Below are positions 1 through 7,542 of a stretch of DNA of 40,868 bases, one piece after another. The stretch comes from Bacteroidota bacterium (lineage in GTDB: Bacteria; Bacteroidota; Bacteroidia; JABEUT01). A model generated the notes under the pieces. That model saw nothing but the letters and a program-made list of their open reading frames with translations. It made no database searches and was not told the origin of the DNA. The stretch is from contig JABDHI010000024.1 in NCBI GenBank assembly GCA_013285655.1, positions 1 to 40,868 of the forward strand, in the 5' to 3' direction. The translations under genes and the position numbers were made by a program. How positions within the stretch are numbered: the first letter of the stretch is position 1; every line of letters starts with the position of its first letter.

Positions 1-654
1 AAAACCTATAGAGGTAAGTATATAGGTAACCATAGGAAGTTCAAAAATTACTCCTATCCACAATATTAAAGTAGTAACGGTAGATACGTACGAACTGATA
101 TTAAACAGGTTTTCTACCTGCGTACCTGAACTAAGCTTAAAACTGTTTAAGAAGGTAACAGTCCACGGTACTATTATAAAGTAACTGAATGCAACACCCA
201 ATAAGAACAACATACTTGCCCCTAGTACAATGCCTCGTGTATATCTAAGCTCTTTTGGTTTAAGTGCAGGGCTTATAAAACGCCAGAGTTCCCATAAAAT
301 ATAAGGCATGGTTAGTATGAAACCACCAATAAAGGTGCCCCACATATACATAGTAAGCTGTCCCCAAATTTCGGTATTAACTATTTTAAACTGACCGCTG
401 GTCTTTACGCAAAGCGAACTACCCAAGTGCAACCATTCCGATAGTTTACAAAGCACCCGATAAGTAATAAAGCTGGGTTTGGTTGGACCAAATAAGATGG
501 TATCGAATACAAAATCGCTGTAAAAGAATAATACAGAAGTAACAACTACAAGGGCAATAGCAGAACGCATAATATGCCAGCGCAGGGCCTCGAGGTGATC
601 GAGGAAGCTCATGCTTTTCTTTGGTGTTGGAATATTTTCGTTGTCGTTTGCCAT
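1..654 (-). CDS. tatC: Sec-independent protein translocase TatC (partial, C-terminus cut by window edge)
   Basis: TatC is the multispanning inner-membrane receptor of the twin-arginine pathway; it binds the RR signal peptide and, with TatA, exports folded proteins. The 218 visible residues begin MANDNENIPTPKK. The family's cytoplasmic N-terminal motif follows as SFLDHLEALRW (about residues 16-26), then TM1, a periplasmic loop with the conserved SEWL-type stretch, and further hydrophobic segments. The conserved ELPMVTYIL stretch lies at the cut edge. The family is usually 250-290 residues, so about 40-60 residues lie off the left edge. It is divergent from recX with 39 bp between the start codons. 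No Tat partner is visible. Recognition is by motif and hydropathy; the assignment is secure. Confidence 0.93.
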   Translation of the reverse strand, partial: MANDNENIPTPKKSMSFLDHLEALRWHIMRSAIALVVVTSVLFFYSDFVFDTILFGPTKPSFITYRVLCKLSEWLHLGSSLCVKTSGQFKIVNTEIWGQLTMYMWGTFIGGFILTMPYILWELWRFISPALKPKELRYTRGIVLGASMLFLLGVAFSYFIIVPWTVTFLNSFKLSSGTQVENLFNISSYVSTVTTLILWIGVIFELPMVTYILTSIGF

Positions 655-693
655 AAAATGAGGTAATTTCACCCCTTAACCAGTACCGTTTCA

Positions 694-1198
694 GTGGACA
701 AAAGAACGAAAAAAACGCTATCAGTTGATAATGCCGTTATAAGGATGGGCAAATATTGTTCCTATACCGAGCGGAGTATTGATGAAGTAAAGAAGAAACT
801 GAAGACCTTAGGGGTATCGGTTGAGGATACCCAGTTGGTAATGGAGCGTTTAACAAAAATGGGCTTTTTGAATGAAAGCCGGTTCGCTTCCGCTTTTGTT
901 AGCGGCAAGTTCCGCATGAAGAAGTGGGGCAAGAAACGGATTGAAATGGAAATGAAGCGTAAGGGCGTTTCGAATGAATTAATTGAGAAAGGCATCAGCG
1001 GTTTGTCTCAGGAAGAATATATAGAAGCATTAGACACCCTCTTGCAAAAAAAATGGAATACCATAGCTCGTACAAGTAAAGAAACAGATGATTATGAAGC
1101 CAAGCAACGCCAAAAGCAAAAAACTAATCCGCTTTGCTTTGCAAAAAGGCTATGAAATGGACCTGGTATTTCAAAGGGTTAAAGTACTTGGGTTGTAG
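694..1198 (+). CDS. recX: Regulatory protein RecX, with an apparent frameshift near the 3' end
   Basis: RecX binds RecA filaments and modulates recombination. From a GTG start the frame encodes 153 residues with the RecX three-helix repeats (CSYTERSIDEVKKKL, MGFLNESRFASAFV, WGKKRIEMEMKRKGV) and stops at 1153-1155. The last in-frame residues (KTNPLCFAKRL) do not look like RecX. The next frame, entered at the A6 run 1118-1123, reads KLIRFALQKGYEMDLVFQRV and stops at 1196-1198, which is the expected family C-terminus. Removing one base from the A run restores a single frame of about 167 residues. Coordinates are given to the restored stop. There is no in-frame ATG upstream before a stop at 664-666, so GTG 694 is the best start. 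The break is a real mutation, a translational recoding event or a homopolymer sequence error; these cannot be told apart here. Confidence 0.85.
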
Positions 1199-1213
1199 AT
1201 TTTTTGTACTTCA

Positions 1214-1229
1214 CCTCTCTATAGAGAGG
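1214..1229. repeat. 16-bp perfect palindrome downstream of recX
   Basis: CCTCTCTATAGAGAGG is a perfect 16-nt inverted repeat about 15 bp after the restored recX stop. It is followed by GATAAGGGT rather than a T tract, so it is not a canonical intrinsic terminator. The CCTCTC...GAGAGGG core resembles short intergenic fragments common in Bacteroidota genomes, but that link is from memory. The rest of 1199-1482 is AT-rich non-coding leader to dnaB. TATATTTTG at 1435-1443 resembles the -7 box TAnnTTTG with one extra spacer base. Confidence 0.4.
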
Positions 1230-1482
1230 GATAAGGGTAAATATCGCATCAAAAAATCAGGGCTATAATAAATATTTTTCTACGCCCAACACTCCTTCTT
1301 AAAATATAAAAAAGTATTTCCTGTTATTTTTATAACTCTACTCTTAATTTAACGTAAATTAAAAAATATTTCGCCACTGAAAAGGGATTGGCGAGTTGTT
1401 GATAAAATAGATGGGGGTAGGGAAACGTATTTTTATATTTTTGGCATCCCAATTTTAAACAGGGGGAATTTTACAGGGAAAA

Positions 1483-2988
1483 ATGGCTTACAAAAGACAA
1501 AATAAAAACACCGACAAATCAGCACAGAATTTTGCTGAGATAGAGATGGGCAAACTGCCACCACAGGCGCTTGAACTTGAAGAGGCAGTGCTAGGAGCGT
1601 TGATGCTTGAAAAAGAAGCACTAACCAAAGTAATTGACATTTTAAGAGAAGACGCTTTCTACAAGGATAGTCATAAAAAAATATTTGCGGCTATTAAGGT
1701 TTTGTTCCAGCGTTCGGAACCGATTGATATTTTAACGGTAACGAATGAGTTACGCAGGAACGAAGAATTAGAATCTATTGGGGGTGCATATTATATTTCG
1801 CAGCTTACCAGTAAAGTAGCTTCTTCAGCTAATATTGAATATCACGCACGTATTGTATTGCAAAAATTTATTCAGCGTGAGCTGATCAGTTTTTCTGCCG
1901 AAACGATTGAGAATTCTTACGATAACTCGCTTGACGTTTTTGAATTGTTAGATAAAGCTGAAAAAAGGCTTTTCTCTATTGCCGATGAAAATATCAAGAA
2001 AGATCCGGAGCGAGCAGGGGGCTTAATTAACGAAGTTATAAAACAAGTTGAAGCGGCACGTAACCGTAAAACAGGTATAACAGGTGTTCCTAGTGGTTTC
2101 TCCGATCTTGACCGTATTACATCGGGCTGGCAACCTTCCGATTTAATTATATTAGCTGCACGTCCCAGTATGGGGAAAACAGCTTTGGCGCTTACATTAG
2201 CTTGTAATGCTGCTATTAAGTTCCAGGAGCCAATAGCTCTGTTCTCTTTAGAAATGTCAAACCTCCAGCTGGCCACTCGTATTATATCGAGTGAAACGGA
2301 AATACCAATGGAGAAGTTGAGAAAAGGTACTGTTACTATAGATGATATGAACCAGTTGGTGCATGGTGTTACTAAATTTTCTGACGCACCTATATTTATT
2401 GATGATACTGCCGGACTTTCTGTATTCGACTTACGAGCCAAGGCCAGAAGGTTGAAAGAAAATCATGGTATTAAGATGATAATGATCGACTACCTGCAGC
2501 TGATGACCGCCAATGTTGAAGGCCGTGGGAATCGTGAGCAGGAAATCAGTTCAATATCGCGTGCATTAAAAAGTTTAGCAAAAGAATTGAATGTGCCAAT
2601 CATTGCACTATCTCAGCTTAGCCGTGCTGTTGAGCAACGTGGCGGTGCAAAGCGCCCTCAACTATCCGATCTTCGTGAATCGGGAGCTATTGAGCAAGAT
2701 GCTGATATGGTATTGTTCGTTTACCGTCAGGATTATTATGGCGCTGCGCCTGAAGGTGGAGCAGAAGACCTGCCACCGGATTCAGCAGAGATTATTATTG
2801 CAAAACATAGAAATGGTCCGCTGGATAGCGTACATCTTAAATTCCAGAAAGAACTTGCCAAGTTTACCGAATATGAACCTTCTATGGATAATTATCACTC
2901 GGCTACCCAAGACAATATGGAAACCCGTATTGTACAATCGAGAGGTTGGGATGATAAGAAGAACGATATAGAAGAAGACCCTTTCTGA
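1483..2988 (+). CDS. dnaB: Replicative DNA helicase DnaB
   Basis: Hexameric 5'-3' helicase that unwinds the replication fork and recruits DnaG primase. The 501 residues show the N-terminal DnaB domain (PPQALELEEAVLGALML, about 25-43), a linker, and the RecA-like C-terminal ATPase. Walker A is RPSMGKT at 227-233, Walker B/H3 is IDYLQLM around 335-341, and the family motif LSQLSRAVEQR and arginine-finger region (DLRESGAIEQDADMV) follow. Length is typical. The first about 20 residues are polar and family-variable. The tail (WDDKKNDIEEDPF) is acidic, as in other Bacteroidota DnaB proteins. The gene is monocistronic: 284 bp of leader region upstream and a strong hairpin terminator 11 bp after the stop. 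There is no intein insertion. Confidence 0.97.
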   Translation: MAYKRQNKNTDKSAQNFAEIEMGKLPPQALELEEAVLGALMLEKEALTKVIDILREDAFYKDSHKKIFAAIKVLFQRSEPIDILTVTNELRRNEELESIGGAYYISQLTSKVASSANIEYHARIVLQKFIQRELISFSAETIENSYDNSLDVFELLDKAEKRLFSIADENIKKDPERAGGLINEVIKQVEAARNRKTGITGVPSGFSDLDRITSGWQPSDLIILAARPSMGKTALALTLACNAAIKFQEPIALFSLEMSNLQLATRIISSETEIPMEKLRKGTVTIDDMNQLVHGVTKFSDAPIFIDDTAGLSVFDLRAKARRLKENHGIKMIMIDYLQLMTANVEGRGNREQEISSISRALKSLAKELNVPIIALSQLSRAVEQRGGAKRPQLSDLRESGAIEQDADMVLFVYRQDYYGAAPEGGAEDLPPDSAEIIIAKHRNGPLDSVHLKFQKELAKFTEYEPSMDNYHSATQDNMETRIVQSRGWDDKKNDIEEDPF

Positions 2989-2999
2989 GAATAATATGG

Positions 3000-3025
3000 A
3001 AAAGCCCCGATCGGGGCTTTTTTTT
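3000..3025 (+). terminator. Rho-independent terminator of dnaB
   Basis: The stem is AAAAGCCCC / GGGGCTTTT around a GATC-centred palindrome (AAAAGCCCCGATCGGGGC then the T tract). The T run of eight continues into the spacer. It starts 11 bp after the dnaB stop. Because the stem is flanked by A on one side and T on the other, it could act on both strands. Confidence 0.9.
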
Positions 3026-3180
3026 GTCATTCTGAATGGAGTGAAGAATCTCTTCCGATATTTTCAACCCCAAACCCCTAAAGGGGCTTTGAAAAACCGG
3101 CGTCATGTTGAGTTTGTCCAAACATGTTCAGACTGACATTTTCTCTGTGAGTCTCAGTGTTAACTTGTTCTGTGGTGTGC
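3026..3180. repeat. Cluster of short dispersed intergenic repeat fragments
   Basis: After the dnaB terminator the spacer holds several unlinked short phrases that I recognise as recurring non-coding fragments in Bacteroidota genomes. They are GTCATTCTGAATGGAGTGAA followed by GAATCT (3026-3051), CCCCTAAAGGGGCTTT (about 3074-3089), GTCATGTTGAGTTTGTC continuing into CAAACATGTTC (about 3102-3130), and a CTGTGAGTCTCAGTGTTAAC-like stretch (about 3145-3165). None is coding. A whole-genome repeat count would settle whether they are mobile-like or REP-like elements here. The rest of the spacer to 3297 shows nothing recognisable beyond AT-rich promoter-like sequence. Confidence 0.5.
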
Positions 3181-3297
3181 GTTGAAAAAGCGCAATGTAT
3201 TTAATTGGAGATTCGAAATTGGGTGTTCAATATTCATTATTCCTGTATTTAACACTTCTTAACCTCCTTGCTTAATCTTTTTAAGTAATTTAGGGTA

Positions 3298-4569
3298 ATG
3301 AAAAAGCGACTGCTTTCCTTATTGCTTATTGTATTTGCGTTTGTTCAGGCAAGGGCTACATTCATATTTATACCTATGGATGAAACCCAGACCAATTGCC
3401 TGAAAGCGTATGGCATTGCCTATATGGCGCTTAAAAATGGAATTGCTGTAGAATGGCTGCTCAACTACCGTGGTGGTAGTTTTACGTTCCCAGATGCAAG
3501 ACTTTTTGAAGATGAATGTAAGGTGCGAAATGTAAAATTCGAACTGATAGCTGATGAGCAAGAATCGGATATACTGGCGCAGATAGCAGACCCATCTGTA
3601 AATATGGATGCGGTGAAGTTAGAGAAGCCACCACGCATGGCCGTATATTCTCCTAAAAATAAAATGCCCTGGGATGATGCCGTAACATTGGCCTTGACCT
3701 ATGCCGAAATACCGTACGATGTTATTTACGATAAAGAAATAATGGATGGTGTATTGCCTAAGTACGATTGGTTGCATTTGCATCACGAAGATTTTACCGG
3801 GCAGTATGGCAAGTTTTACGGAGCCTACCAAAACGCACAATGGTATCAGGATGATGTGAAGGCCAATGAAGCCATGGCGCACGAACTTGGTTTTCAAAAG
3901 GTATCGCAAATGAAACTGGCGGTAGCAGAACGTATTCGCGACTTTGTTTCGGGTGGCGGATTTTTATTTGCTATGTGTTCGGCACCTGATTCGTATGATA
4001 TTGCATTGGCAGCAGAAGGAATAGATATTTGCGCCGCACCATTCGATGGCGACCCTGCCGATCCTAACTGTAATAAAAAATTAGATTTTGGAAATTGTTT
4101 TGCCTTCCAGAATTATACGCTTAGCTTGAACCCGTTCGAATATTCGAAATCGAATATTGATACATCTCCTTACCGTGCACAGAAGTATGGCATAAACCAA
4201 CAGAACGACTTTTTTACACTCTTCGATTTTTCTGCGAAGTGGGATCCTGTTCCTGCTATGTTGTGTCAGGACCATACCAAAGTGATTAAAGGCTTCTGGG
4301 GACAAACGACAGCTTTTAATGAAAGCTTTATAAAATCGGGTGTTACTATTATGGGCGAAAACAAAGGAGCCAATGAAGCCCGTTATATACATGGAGATTT
4401 TGGTAAAGGCACCTGGACCTTTTTCGGCGGCCACGATCCTGAATGCTACCAACACCGTGTGGGTGATCCACCAACCGACCTTAGTCTACACCCAAACTCA
4501 CCGGGTTATAGACTTATCCTAAATAATGTACTCTTTCCTGCTGCTAAAAAGAAGAAGAGAGAGACGTAG
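3298..4569 (+). CDS. Conserved secreted Bacteroidota protein of unknown function (often labelled 'asparagine synthetase B' in databases)
   Basis: The protein has 423 residues with a Sec signal peptide (MKKRLLSLLLIVFAFVQARA). The mature part has the family's hallmark blocks: FIPMDETQTNCLKAYGIAYM, EWLLNYRGGSF, PWDDAVTLALTYAEIPYDV, YDWLHLHHEDFTGQYGKFYG, VSGGGFLFAMCSA, KWDPVPAMLCQDHTKVIKG and FGGHDPECYQHRVGDPP. The central GGGFLFAMCSA stretch, an acidic/His-rich surround and the late FGGHDPE resemble a class I glutamine-amidotransferase/ThuA-like fold with a possible nucleophilic Cys. From memory, homologues of this length are widespread in Bacteroidota under the name 'asparagine synthetase B'. 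No Ntn-type N-terminal Cys or synthetase ATP motif is present, so that name is not supported by the sequence. It is apparently a single gene, convergent with the small membrane protein gene. Confidence 0.8.
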   Translation: MKKRLLSLLLIVFAFVQARATFIFIPMDETQTNCLKAYGIAYMALKNGIAVEWLLNYRGGSFTFPDARLFEDECKVRNVKFELIADEQESDILAQIADPSVNMDAVKLEKPPRMAVYSPKNKMPWDDAVTLALTYAEIPYDVIYDKEIMDGVLPKYDWLHLHHEDFTGQYGKFYGAYQNAQWYQDDVKANEAMAHELGFQKVSQMKLAVAERIRDFVSGGGFLFAMCSAPDSYDIALAAEGIDICAAPFDGDPADPNCNKKLDFGNCFAFQNYTLSLNPFEYSKSNIDTSPYRAQKYGINQQNDFFTLFDFSAKWDPVPAMLCQDHTKVIKGFWGQTTAFNESFIKSGVTIMGENKGANEARYIHGDFGKGTWTFFGGHDPECYQHRVGDPPTDLSLHPNSPGYRLILNNVLFPAAKKKKRET

Positions 4570-4577
4570 GATTTTGA

Positions 4578-4595
4578 GAACAATTTTCATTGTTC
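4578..4595. terminator. Small hairpin between convergent genes
   Basis: GAACAAT-TTTC-ATTGTTC forms a 7-bp perfect stem with a 4-nt loop, 8 bp after one gene's stop and 5 bp before the facing gene's stop. The T tract is weak on both strands (TTTCTTTTTT only starts about 20 bp later on plus), so termination activity is uncertain. Confidence 0.35.
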
Positions 4596-4600
4596 CCAAA

Positions 4601-4816
4601 CTATCTATTACTTTCTTTTTTCCACTTCTTGCGTATATAAGGATAAGCTATAAATAGAAATCCAAATACAGCCATTTTTAATACAGTCTTCGTGGAATCA
4701 TCGATCGCCAGCAAATTAATTAGCAAGCAAACTATACCCCAAAATGTTATTAATATGCCTCCTATTATAAAATTCTTCCATGATTTTTGTTGTAAATAAG
4801 GATCTTTTAAGTCCAT
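4601..4816 (-). CDS. Small two-TM membrane protein
   Basis: The 71 residues have a short polar N-terminus (MDLKDPYLQQKSWKN), two hydrophobic segments (about 16-37 and 44-60) separated by AIDDSTKT, and a strongly basic tail (RKKWKKESNR). That predicts an N-in/C-in inner-membrane hairpin. I do not recognise the family. The charge pattern and clean termination next to a convergent hairpin support a real gene. No Shine-Dalgarno is visible, which is normal for Bacteroidota. Upstream sequence is AT-rich. Confidence 0.55.
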   Translation of the reverse strand: MDLKDPYLQQKSWKNFIIGGILITFWGIVCLLINLLAIDDSTKTVLKMAVFGFLFIAYPYIRKKWKKESNR

Positions 4817-5281
4817 GATGGGATATATTTAATGTTAATTTTTGAGTGGTGAATATGTTAATAATATGTAGTGGAAGTATTATCGAATTTACAAATATTT
4901 CAGAATACCCGAATACTTTATTATACAATATGTTGTTAATCAAATTTTGCAAATATCTGATAATCAATTAATTGCGTAGTGCATTGATTTTCAAGGTTTT
5001 GTGTATTTTATTGTAAATCATTGTTATTAACAATGGAGGATGCGCCAATAAAGGGCTTCAGAAGCCCCTCTATTGATAATTCTATTGTTATTTCATTGTT
5101 ATTTTCTGGCAATTATACCCCATTTTCAATTAAGGTAATTTTAATAGTTGCCGGGACTAATATTATTGACCTGTTGAAAACGCAATTATTATTTTACTCA
5201 GTACAGTTTCTGCATGAGTTATTTTTGCAGTAGTTCTTTGAAGAAATAAAATTGATAACACAAAATACTGAACCCGATAGT
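4817..5281. other. AT-rich non-coding stretch with one structured element
   Basis: No convincing gene is present. At 5046-5075 there is an interrupted hairpin: CAATA / TATTG outer stem, a small internal loop, and GGGCTT-CAG-AAGCCC inner stem. It lies about 330 bp beyond the 3' end of the leftward porin gene, too far to be its obvious terminator. A 70-codon open frame over 5021-5233 is hydrophobic and lacks family features; I do not call it a gene. Confidence 0.5.
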
Positions 5282-5395
5282 TATAGGGTTGTCACATACG
5301 CCAACCTGGGGATTCGCAGTGACGGGAAAATCCTCCCCCTGCCCCTCCAGCGGGGGACATAGTTTGCGCCTTAGCGCCTTTGCGGTAATAGTTTT
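5282..5395. repeat. Second cluster of dispersed intergenic fragments
   Basis: The stretch contains GTCACATACGCCAACCTGGG, a GC-rich pyrimidine run, CCCCCTGCCCCTCCAGCGGG (about 5335-5355), and TTTGCGCCTTAGCGCCTTTG continuing into CGG (about 5363-5386). The last phrase is one I recognise as recurring in intergenic DNA of many Bacteroidota. Its base composition differs sharply from the AT-rich DNA on its left. It lies just downstream of the porin stop codon. No hairpin with a T tract is evident. Confidence 0.45.
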
Positions 5396-5405
5396 TAGGC
5401 ATAGC

Positions 5406-7340
5406 CTAGTTCCAGAAATCCCAGCTTATACCAAAGCGTAAAACCCTATCAGGCATAGGGTAGTTAACTGCATAGCCATAAAATACATTAGGTTGTAATA
5501 AACCCTCTGCTGCATTCTCTAGTTTTAAAAACATGCGGAATGTTTTTACACGAAAGGCCACAAATGGATCGACGTAAATATAGTTACCCATTTTAGTTTG
5601 GCCTTGTAAGTAAAACTGATTGTACACGGGTTGGTATCCATATACATAGTAGGCAGTATTGTAATACGTATCTATACCAACCTTCAATAACAAGTGATGA
5701 TGGAACAAATTGTTTTCGTAGAACAATGAATTTTCTGCAACCCAGGTAGGTAAGTGTATTGGTGCACCATTCGGTACATACTGGTAAATCTCTTTTGTGT
5801 TAAAATGCCATTTACCAACTCTGAAATCCTTTTCAATATTGGCTTTCATAATATTCACAACCCCGTTGTATTGGGCAGGCAGAGCGTCATTTATCAGCCC
5901 CGTATTTGTGAAATAAGCCATGTTTTGCATTTCGGTCACCTCGCCACCTAATGTTAAATGCCATTTGGCATCGGTATACATTACTGAAGCAGTTGATGTA
6001 GTCGTCTTTGCAAAATGGTTCATCCATTGGTAATTATTTCCATCATACATATCATATAAAAGCGCTGGTGTTTGTAGCGAATAGTTACCACTGAATTTTA
6101 GCAAGCGCAGTGAATCAAATCGTATGCCTAAGTCGGCGGAGCCCTGTTCATCGCCCTTTTGAGTGCCCGAGAAAATGTAGGAACCCGCAGCATCAAACAA
6201 TATATGGCCATTGTCGTAGGTATTATAAACGCGTGCGTGGGCTATCAGATTGCTGAATATACTGTCGCGGTACATATCTTTTGTGGTATCTTCTGCGGTG
6301 CCTTCAGGATGCTTGGTTAAAACATAATCGGTAAAATGTACCCATTGGTCTTTAACGCCCAAGTCCCATTTCAGGAACGAATGCCAACCGCTTGCAGAGC
6401 CAATGGTAAAGTCGTTATTAAATTCATTATACCGCAGCGAGTCATAAGTAGCACTATCGTAACGGTAGGTATGGCGATAGAAGTTATCAGAGTCGTTATA
6501 AAGTGTATGGTCGACATAAACATTCGAGCTGCCCGATAATGAACTGCAATGCGAAATATAAAATAGCGGGTTTGTTTTAACAGTATCACCGCTCTTGTAT
6601 CCAAAAAAATAAAACTGCTGTAGCCTTAGTTCTGTTTTAATAAACATGGAGCGTGCCTGTGATAAATAAACCGGCACGTCCTGTCTGTTAGATGTATAAC
6701 TTGGGTTAAAGAAAGCACTGTCTGCCTGCACGCCACCGTTCTGGCCTATTTTATAAATATTATAAATACCGTTGAACAATAGCATATAGCGCTTGGTGCG
6801 ATAATTAACTGTTAGTGCAAGTTGATTATCATTACTACCCTGGTTTATATAATCACCTTGCGAACGTAAACGATGAAACTCAAGCGCGATGTTTAGTTTC
6901 TTACCAAAGTTTTGTGTTAATGACAGATCGAGAAACTGATGTATCATCGGATCGGTTATGTAAAAAAAATTGAGGTAAGGGGCACGTGTTGTGTAATACC
7001 TAACTGAGGTATCGTTGCGGACGTAATCGGTTAGGTGATCGTAACCATAAAAAAAACCAAGCGGTTGAGGGGTGCTGTTAAATATAACAGGTACATAAGG
7101 TAAGCCCGGGTTACCTAACGTATAATGGGTAGTGTAAAATTCTAGCCTGTCTATTGTTGTATCAACATCGGCATACTTTTTTGTTTGCCATATATTATAA
7201 GGTACCAGGTCTTTCTCCGTATAAATTTCAGTAATAGTGTGCTTAATAGTTGTATCGACCGGGAGCGGACTATTTGCATGAGCAACAGAACCAAATAACA
7301 AACTGAGCAAACAAAATAGTAATGCTAACCTAAGTTTCAT
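5406..7340 (-). CDS. Putative outer-membrane beta-barrel porin (Porin_10 / PF14121-like)
   Basis: The protein is about 644 residues. The signal peptide MKLRLALLFCLLSLLFGSVAHA is followed by a polar stretch and a long series of alternating amphipathic strands rich in Tyr, Asn and Asp (for example TIDRLEFYTTHYTLGNPGLP and LDLSLTQNFGKKLNIALEFHR). It ends in an aromatic C-terminal strand (LRFGISWDFWN), as expected for an outer-membrane barrel inserted by BamA. From memory the layout fits the Bacteroidota 'putative porin' family; the substrate is unknown. A GTG ten codons upstream (7370) with AGAGGAG just before it is an alternative start. I prefer ATG 7340 because it gives a canonical signal peptide. 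The gene is divergent from recQ. Confidence 0.8.
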   Translation of the reverse strand: MKLRLALLFCLLSLLFGSVAHANSPLPVDTTIKHTITEIYTEKDLVPYNIWQTKKYADVDTTIDRLEFYTTHYTLGNPGLPYVPVIFNSTPQPLGFFYGYDHLTDYVRNDTSVRYYTTRAPYLNFFYITDPMIHQFLDLSLTQNFGKKLNIALEFHRLRSQGDYINQGSNDNQLALTVNYRTKRYMLLFNGIYNIYKIGQNGGVQADSAFFNPSYTSNRQDVPVYLSQARSMFIKTELRLQQFYFFGYKSGDTVKTNPLFYISHCSSLSGSSNVYVDHTLYNDSDNFYRHTYRYDSATYDSLRYNEFNNDFTIGSASGWHSFLKWDLGVKDQWVHFTDYVLTKHPEGTAEDTTKDMYRDSIFSNLIAHARVYNTYDNGHILFDAAGSYIFSGTQKGDEQGSADLGIRFDSLRLLKFSGNYSLQTPALLYDMYDGNNYQWMNHFAKTTTSTASVMYTDAKWHLTLGGEVTEMQNMAYFTNTGLINDALPAQYNGVVNIMKANIEKDFRVGKWHFNTKEIYQYVPNGAPIHLPTWVAENSLFYENNLFHHHLLLKVGIDTYYNTAYYVYGYQPVYNQFYLQGQTKMGNYIYVDPFVAFRVKTFRMFLKLENAAEGLLQPNVFYGYAVNYPMPDRVLRFGISWDFWN

Positions 7341-7493
7341 TAAGGGTGTAAATGATGTTCTATAAACCACAATTCTCCTCTTTTAGTATGGCTTTGTAAG
7401 TAATGCTCAAACAATTATAGCAGTAATTCGGTAGTTTGTCTTTGAAATAGTACAAATGATTCAGAAAAAGGGCAAACTCATCTCTTTGAGGCA

Positions 7494-7523
7494 TTGTGAT
7501 ATAGCTTAATTTTAGTATATTTA
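7494..7523 (+). promoter_or_regulatory. Candidate recQ promoter (Bacteroidota -33/-7)
   Basis: TTG at 7494-7496, a 19-nt spacer, and TATATTTA at 7516-7523 match the TTTG / TAnnTTTG consensus with one mismatch in the -7 box. The ATG follows 20 nt after the box, giving a leader of about 15 nt. Confidence 0.5.
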
Positions 7524-7542
7524 CGCTACAAAAATAAGAAAT

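Noticed and set aside
1917-2441. 174-codon minus-strand frame inside dnaB
   Set aside because: It lies fully inside the conserved ATPase domain of dnaB and shows no recognisable protein features.
5021-5233. 70-codon open frame in the spacer left of the porin gene
   Set aside because: It has a hydrophobic mixed composition, no family features or promoter, and it spans a hairpin; most likely chance in AT-rich DNA.
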